From Hemileia vastatrix (lineage: Eukaryota > Basidiomycota > Pucciniomycetes > Pucciniales > Zaghouaniaceae), in assembly GCA_030280995.1 (NCBI GenBank), contig JASXTE010000007.1, positions 19,259,501 through 19,323,500 of the forward strand: a DNA stretch of 64,000 nt, read 5' to 3'. The notes below the pieces were generated by a model that ran no database searches, was not told where the DNA came from, and saw nothing but the letters and a program-made list of their open reading frames with translations. Shown here one piece after another: positions 58,573-64,000 of the stretch (the first letter of the stretch is position 1; each line of letters begins with the position of its first letter). Both the position numbers and the translations under genes were made by a program.

Positions 58573-61500
58573 ATGTCTCTTCCACCACTTCCGCCTTCCG
58601 ATCAACTCTCCCTCTCTTCCCTCCCTCAGCTCAAAACTTACAATCTCCTTCCTCCCCCTTGGAGAGCTGCTCTTCCCCTCCAGATCAATCTTCCCCATCT
58701 TGGCTATCCCGGTCTCCATCCTCCCCTCGTCGGTAAACAGGAAGATGCTATCACTAAATCCCTCGTCCAGTCTGGCTTCTCCGCTAAATCTTTGGTCGGC
58801 GTAGGTCTTCAATCTCTTCACTTTCTCTCATTCTCTCTCTCTCATCATCATCTCTCCTATCTCTCTCTCTCAGACCGAATCTTTTTCTGCTCATCAAATG
58901 ATCTTCAACAAACTCCACTCTCATTTCAATCTTCCCTCTTCCCACTTCTTGGCCCTCATCAATGCTAATCGTCGCTTGAAAGAGCGAAAAAAACAGTCCG
59001 TCTCTTTCTCTCTTTCTTCCTCCTCATCCTCATCCTCATCCTCATCCTCATCCTATCTCCCCCCCCCCCCTTCACCACTAGTGATCCTACCGAAAAAATT
59101 AAAATACCTGGAAGGGTTCAACTCACTGAACAAAAGCGTGAAAATTGGCTAAAAGACTTACAAAACCCTCATATTCCTCTCTCCAAGTTGGCCAAGAGCA
59201 TCCCTCATGGGTATCGTGGCGAGAAGTTGATTGAAATGCTCATCGATCGCCGAATCACTGCTGACCGCGCTGTGTGGTATGTCAGGCTCGTTGGAATTAA
59301 CGAAATCGTTGGTGTTCCTGTCATCTGTCTTTCTCTCAATGATGGTTGATCTATAGCTGCTTATGTGTATTGACTTAGACCCATCATGTTGATTTTTCCC
59401 CATCTCACATGTTCCCTATCGGTTGTCTTGATCATCAGAATTATTTACGGCACAAGACCGAAATCAGTCATGTCAGCTACACTATCGCTTTTACAAATGA
59501 TGTCTGTCAAGTCATCAACAAACAGATTCAAGAAGTCACAGTCCCCCAATCAAATTCGATTTCGAGATTTGTTGGCATGAATGTTAAATCAAAACTTCGA
59601 TCAAGTACTCTTTCTGATCCTGAAAACAGAACAGTTTGGGTTTCCAAATTTACTCATACGTAAATACCTACATTTATGCACTCAAACACAGACACGTGTG
59701 TGTGTGCATGTGTGTTTGCGTGTGTGTGTGTGTGTGCAAGTGCATGTGAATGGGGGCGAGTTGTAGCGCGACTGATTTATGTTGGGTGATCTTTTATTTG
59801 GCTGTCTTTTAGGTACAATTTAATTCGGCAATTACATCATGAAAACCTACTCGATGTTCCAACTATGTTGCGTTGGCTGATCGATCTCTTGCAGTCTTGC
59901 AATCTAGCTCAACTTACTTTTGCCATCACTTTATGTCGCCGGTTTTTGGAGGATTTCAATCGATCTTCTAATCTTATTCGTGCCGCCATTGACCACTGCT
60001 GTCATCATTTGCGTGTGGTGAGTGATTTATTTATTTTGGTGATATATATATATTTCTTCTTTTTTACTCTCTCATTTTAAATACTACAGATTTCCAAGCA
60101 AGCAGCTTCGCCCTATCTAACCTACCTCAATCGTCAGCTGCGTCTATTTATCCAAGTTGGTCTTTTTTTTATTTTTTATTTTTTATTTTATTTTTTTATT
60201 TTTTATTTTATTTTTTTATTTTTTTATTATTTTATTTTATTTTTTTTTGGGGGGGGGGGGGAGGGAGGGATTAGAAGCTCATTTTGCTCACATGGACGTT
60301 TTTTCATTTTTTTTGAACTATAGATGGCTTTTGTTTCGTGTCCGAGTAACTTCATATGGTCTGATTTATGGTGTTTAAATCATCCATTGTTGAGAGAGGT
60401 GTTAACTGAAGAACCAGAAACTTTTACACATGTCGAGCAGCGGATCAAAGTGGTAATTGGAAGAATGGGAACTTCAACCCAAGACGCTAACAAAGTTCAT
60501 GGGCACTTTACCATCCTCACTGATCTTGTTCGAGTTGCGTATAGTTGTTACATTGATCTTTTTCATCATCATTTACGACTAAAGTAAATTATGTTCTTCA
60601 GGTTTTAGATAGTTTCACACATTATGATCGGCCTCAGAAGTTGTATCATTTCTACATTGTCAAGGCTAATCCTTTGGCTTCCCTTGAGGACAAAATTCAA
60701 ATCTTGCTCTCATGGTCAATAACTTCCACTCGTTCTGATGATGCGAAAATCCTTTTGGCTTCTAGAACACTCAAGCTTGTTAAAACTTGTCGGCCTGTTG
60801 ATCGGACTCGCTTGCACCGTAGTATTATTAGTTGGTTAGAGAAAAGTGAGACTAACGGTCGTGTAGATGTTGAAGATGCTCTTGTTAGAATGTTTTCCGA
60901 GCTATCTAAACAAAGGGTGTTTTCCTACAGTGAATACATTCAAAGTCTGGTGGCAACAGGTGAAAGTGATCTTTTAGCTGGCAAGGTTAGTTGTTAACTT
61001 GGTCTCACTTTTTTTTTTTTTTTTTTTTTTTTCATCTATCTATCTATCTATATAATATATATACTACTAAACCGCTTTCTTACCAAATTATCACTTTCAA
61101 TTATATTCCATTTTTAAGCCCAGTGGTCTCCAGCGTTTATTAAATGAGTGGATGCCTTATATTGCCAGAGCTTCCAACTTTGGAAAATCTTCAATAGTTA
61201 GGAAACCTCTTACCAAAGATGTCATTCGCAATGGATTGCATTCCAATCTTTCCGAAATTTCTTCAGCGATTGGTAAGTTTTTTTTCACATTTCGAAGATA
61301 TTTTTACATTTCATGTACACATCCTTGGATGTGGAAAGAAAGAGGTAAACAAAATTGACGCTCTATGTTTTTATTTATTTTGAACCATACATGCGTACAT
61401 GTCATTTCTTTGTTTAGCTTCAGATGATGCGATGCGTCTTTATTCAGCACTCCGAAGACGACTAGAATGCACCAAACTTTGCTCAACGAATCGTCATATT

Positions 61501-63328
61501 ATTGAAGAGATATTGCCGCCGTGGGTTTTGCGGTTGGTATCCTCCAATCAAACTTCAGCACGATCACAATACTCGATCGTCTTATCTTGGGCTTTTAACC
61601 TTTTGATAGTGTCCAAAGCTTACAACGCACTACATCATTTACTCGAGGACTTATGTCAACATGATTTAGATATTCATTGTTATGAAACAATAGCCTGTGC
61701 AGTCACAACCTGCTATCGTGTCTTTTCAGTCAACAATCAGCTTGAAGATTTGTTTTCAAGATTGTATGGTATATATGTTAGGTTTGAACGAATCGAAGGG
61801 AAAGAGGGTACTAAACTTTTGAGGATTTTGAGAAACCTAGCGCGAGAAGCTGATATCACTGGTCCTATCCGTCAAGAATTGGAAAAAGAAGAAGTCAATG
61901 ATTTAAATCAAAAAGTTGTTTATTTTTTATTTTTATTTTTATTTTTTTTTTGATATATATATATATATACCATATACGTTGAATTATATATGGTTTGCTC
62001 AAATTGATGCCGATATATTCTTACTTCAATCTTTAAATTTGATTGGCAGTGCTACGAATGCGAAACATCTATTCAACTTCCTTTAGTACTCCCAGAAATA
62101 ACTGAATTCATTCAGATATCTCGGCCTTCCAAAGAAAAGGCTACTCAACTAATATCCACATTATCCTACACCTACAAAGCTCATGAAACTTGGACCCTTT
62201 CGGTATGGCGTTCAATCCTAATTGGTTTATCCAATGGGAGTTCCACTATCCCTCCTTATGCCTCCAAACTTTTGTGTGAACAATTAGATGCAAGTCATGA
62301 GATTGAAAAATGTATTCAGGCGGTTGGCTCAAAAAATATAACGATCAACAATTCAATTATCTTTCTTTTGATGGAAATGGTGGTAGATCGATTAGTTGGT
62401 CTTGATACTATTTTGAAAGTGTTTGTTATAGATGAAGATCAAGATTGGACCCCTCAAGTCATCAAGTTGGTCAAGAACATCATTGTCACTCCTAGTTTCA
62501 GTGAATCATTTGCCTGCTTGTCATCTCCTGAAACTACTCAATCATCCGTATCAACTACTCGTCAATATGAGCCATCCAACCGACTTCATGAATGGAGGAT
62601 CTATTCAGAGTTGAAAGTCTATCGATCTCAATGGCTTGAGACAGATACAGGCGCTATCCAAGTAGGCAAGATACTATCCCAACTTTTAAAGCAGTCTTGT
62701 TCCAATGAAGAGGACCATATATGGACTCTCACCAAACACGTAGCTTGTGACGATGCCATCAAAAAATCTTCAGCTCTATTTCCTCAGCATGTTATTGATC
62801 CAATCCTTCACTGGGCCTCCACTAGACCCTGGGATGAGATTCAGACGCACTCAAAGCTTGCTAAACTCATTGACGAGCTTGTTTCATTCAAGAGTCCATT
62901 TAGTAACGGTAAGATTTTTTATTCTTTCTTTCTTTTGTAAAACAAAAAAAAATCATTCTTTCTTAAACGCACAATCTTGCCCGATTGCTGACGGGGGGAA
63001 AAAAATGTTTCTAGATTCAAATGGAAAACAACTATGGCAAACTGGTCACATTATCAAAGCTACAGATCCATTCACTTTTGAAATGAGAACGAGACAACTT
63101 TTATGCCATCTCAATATATGGGAAGCTCAAAGTCAAGACAGTCAAATCGGCAGAGTGGTTGACTTGATGGCTAGCCAGTTGAATCAAGTTGATTCTGACT
63201 ATAACTTGGCTATATTTTTGTTTAATTTATCTGATAAAACATCTCATTCTGTTAGTCAATCTTTTGACCTTTACATATTATCTTTAACAATCAAATCAAA
63301 TTTGTTTATTTTTATTTCACTTTCATTC

Positions 63329-63369
<41 letters not shown>

Positions 63370-64000
63370 TGCTTGTGGCAAAACAAATTATTAGTTGGTT
63401 TCTAGGTTAATTTCACATTTGGTTGATGCTGTCGATCAAACTTTTGTACAAGATTCCTCAATAACAGAAATAAGGTTTACCCATGAAATTGCTAGAATCA
63501 ATCGTCTTTGTCACTGTATTGACATTTTGACTAGCTATTCGATTTCCAAACACACTCTAAGAATATTCAAGTCTGTAAACTTGGACGATCCTTTACCCCC
63601 TGTTACCCCTCTGAAACCTCTACCTGTTCAAAATTCTACCTTATTGGTTTCATTATGTCGGATTTGGGCAAGAGCCTTGAAGAGTCGACGAGTGCTTGAC
63701 AAAGAAGGGCTTAGAGCTTTACTTCGAGCTTTTGCAGTTGTTAATTGGTCTTTGGGAACTGAAAATATGTCTTTGGGATTTCTTGGTACGACAAGGTTGG
63801 ATACTGCTGAGATATTAATTGACTTGGCCTTGGTATGGATTTTTTTTATTTTTATTTTTTGGTATACTTTTTAAGGTTATAATTCATTATGAATGTTTTT
63901 TTTTTTTTTGGGGGGGGGGCGGGCTGTTTATTAGAGTGCCCAGTTTGATGAAGAATCCAATATGGTACTTTTGGATGTTGCTGGGATTATATTATTTGGG
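58573..64000 (+). CDS. MED12: Mediator subunit MED12 (Srb8 family), 14 exons seen, 3' end outside window
   Basis: MED12 is part of the Mediator kinase module (with CDK8, cyclin C and MED13), which represses or tunes RNA polymerase II transcription in the nucleus. Exon 1 has LGYPGLHPPLVGKQEDAITK and QSGF, the conserved MED12 N-terminus. Exon 3 has the Med12-domain core SKLAKSIPHGYRGEKLIEML ... RAVWYVRLVGINEI. Exons: 58573-58800, 58874-58995, 59082-59307, 59379-59659, 59813-60017, 60090-60155, 60324-60533, 60602-60985, 61119-61272, 61418-61914, 62050-62908, 63015-63250, 63395-63832, 63935->64000. All 13 introns are GT-AG and in phase, 68-168 bp. They give about 1,324 codons without a stop. The end at 60533 is the least certain splice site. 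I chose the ATG at 58573; 58510 and 58462 are in frame but overlap the Tnp2 relic. Exon base composition is higher in GC than in the transposons. Confidence 0.9.
58996..59081 (+). repeat. MED12 intron 2: TCCTCA microsatellite and C12 run
   Basis: Read as coding this segment would need a frameshift at the C12 run (59059-59070). Taken as an intron (GTCCGT...CACTAG, 86 bp) it joins exon 2 (...RKK, phase 2) to exon 3 (T GAT CCT ACC) in frame. The TCCTCA repeats form the pyrimidine tract. Confidence 0.65.
59690..59745 (+). repeat. TG-rich microsatellite in MED12 intron 4
   Basis: ACACGTGTGTGTGTGCATGT followed by more GTGTGT, within the intron 59660-59812. Confidence 0.8.
60156..60323 (+). repeat. 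Low-complexity MED12 intron 6 (ATTTT runs and G-run)
   Basis: The intron has donor GTTGGT and acceptor TATAG. It contains T/A homopolymer blocks and a run of about 12 G (60249-60260), prone to assembly error. Similar T-runs lie in introns 8 (60998-61032) and 12 (63330-63366), and a G-run in intron 13 (63910-63919). Confidence 0.7.

Noticed and set aside
1..64000. tRNA, rRNA or other structural RNA genes
   Set aside because: I looked for cloverleaf-like A and B box pairs and rRNA landmarks and found none convincing; the only T-arm-like sequences are in the C and D leaders.

Overview
Intron-dense, AT-rich fungal DNA, most likely from a rust fungus (Pucciniales). That assignment is inference. 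It rests on a Mediator MED12-type gene with many short GT-AG introns, relics of Tet-like 2OG-Fe(II) oxygenase and Tnp2-type transposase genes of the kind expanded in basidiomycetes, and a landscape dominated by Ty3/gypsy chromoviruses. A species cannot be named from the sequence alone.

Layout. 1-5318: a Ty3/gypsy pol ('element A') interrupted by an LTR of another family, with its own 2-kb 3' LTR. 5340-5840: a Tc1/mariner-like (DDE_3) transposase relic with an intron. 5845-14627: a degenerate gypsy on the minus strand ('element C') carrying a 234-bp inverted-repeat insertion. 14940-16205: more DDE_3 relics. 16735-19921: a 3.2-kb heptanucleotide satellite. 20977-21560: a small three-exon RING-finger gene (minus), one of two likely host genes. 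21607-23800: an acidic-tailed protein fragment, hairpin repeats and a Myb/SANT-like relic. 24172-34235: a Tet-like oxygenase pseudogene (minus) split by a complete gypsy with LTRs of equal length and a 5-bp target duplication ('element B', 24755-33600). 34540-44330: a tandem array of about 605-bp units centred on a 42-bp palindrome, interrupted by a solo LTR. 44331-48754: AT-rich DNA with a purine/pyrimidine inverted repeat and a 1.2-kb dispersed repeat. 48755-49497: a PIF/Harbinger transposase relic fused to a truncated gypsy ('element D', minus, 49498-54976). 55689-58480: a Tnp2-type transposase relic (minus) interrupted by a second copy of the 1.2-kb repeat. 58573 to the end: MED12, 14 exons seen, 3' end outside the window.

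Main observation. The gag reading frames of elements B, C and D only make sense if two very short introns are removed. The first is 58 bp in all three elements; B and D retain GTAAGT...CAG, while the donor has decayed in C. The second is 58 bp in C and D and about 52 bp in B. LTR retrotransposons with conserved introns in gag are unusual, because the genomic RNA must escape splicing. C and D also share an array of 8-9 copies of a short motif in the leader upstream of gag, which may be connected. No element in the window has an intact coding region: each has several stops or frameshifts.

All splice sites, domain names and boundaries come from reading the sequence and from remembered family signatures; no search or transcript data were available.
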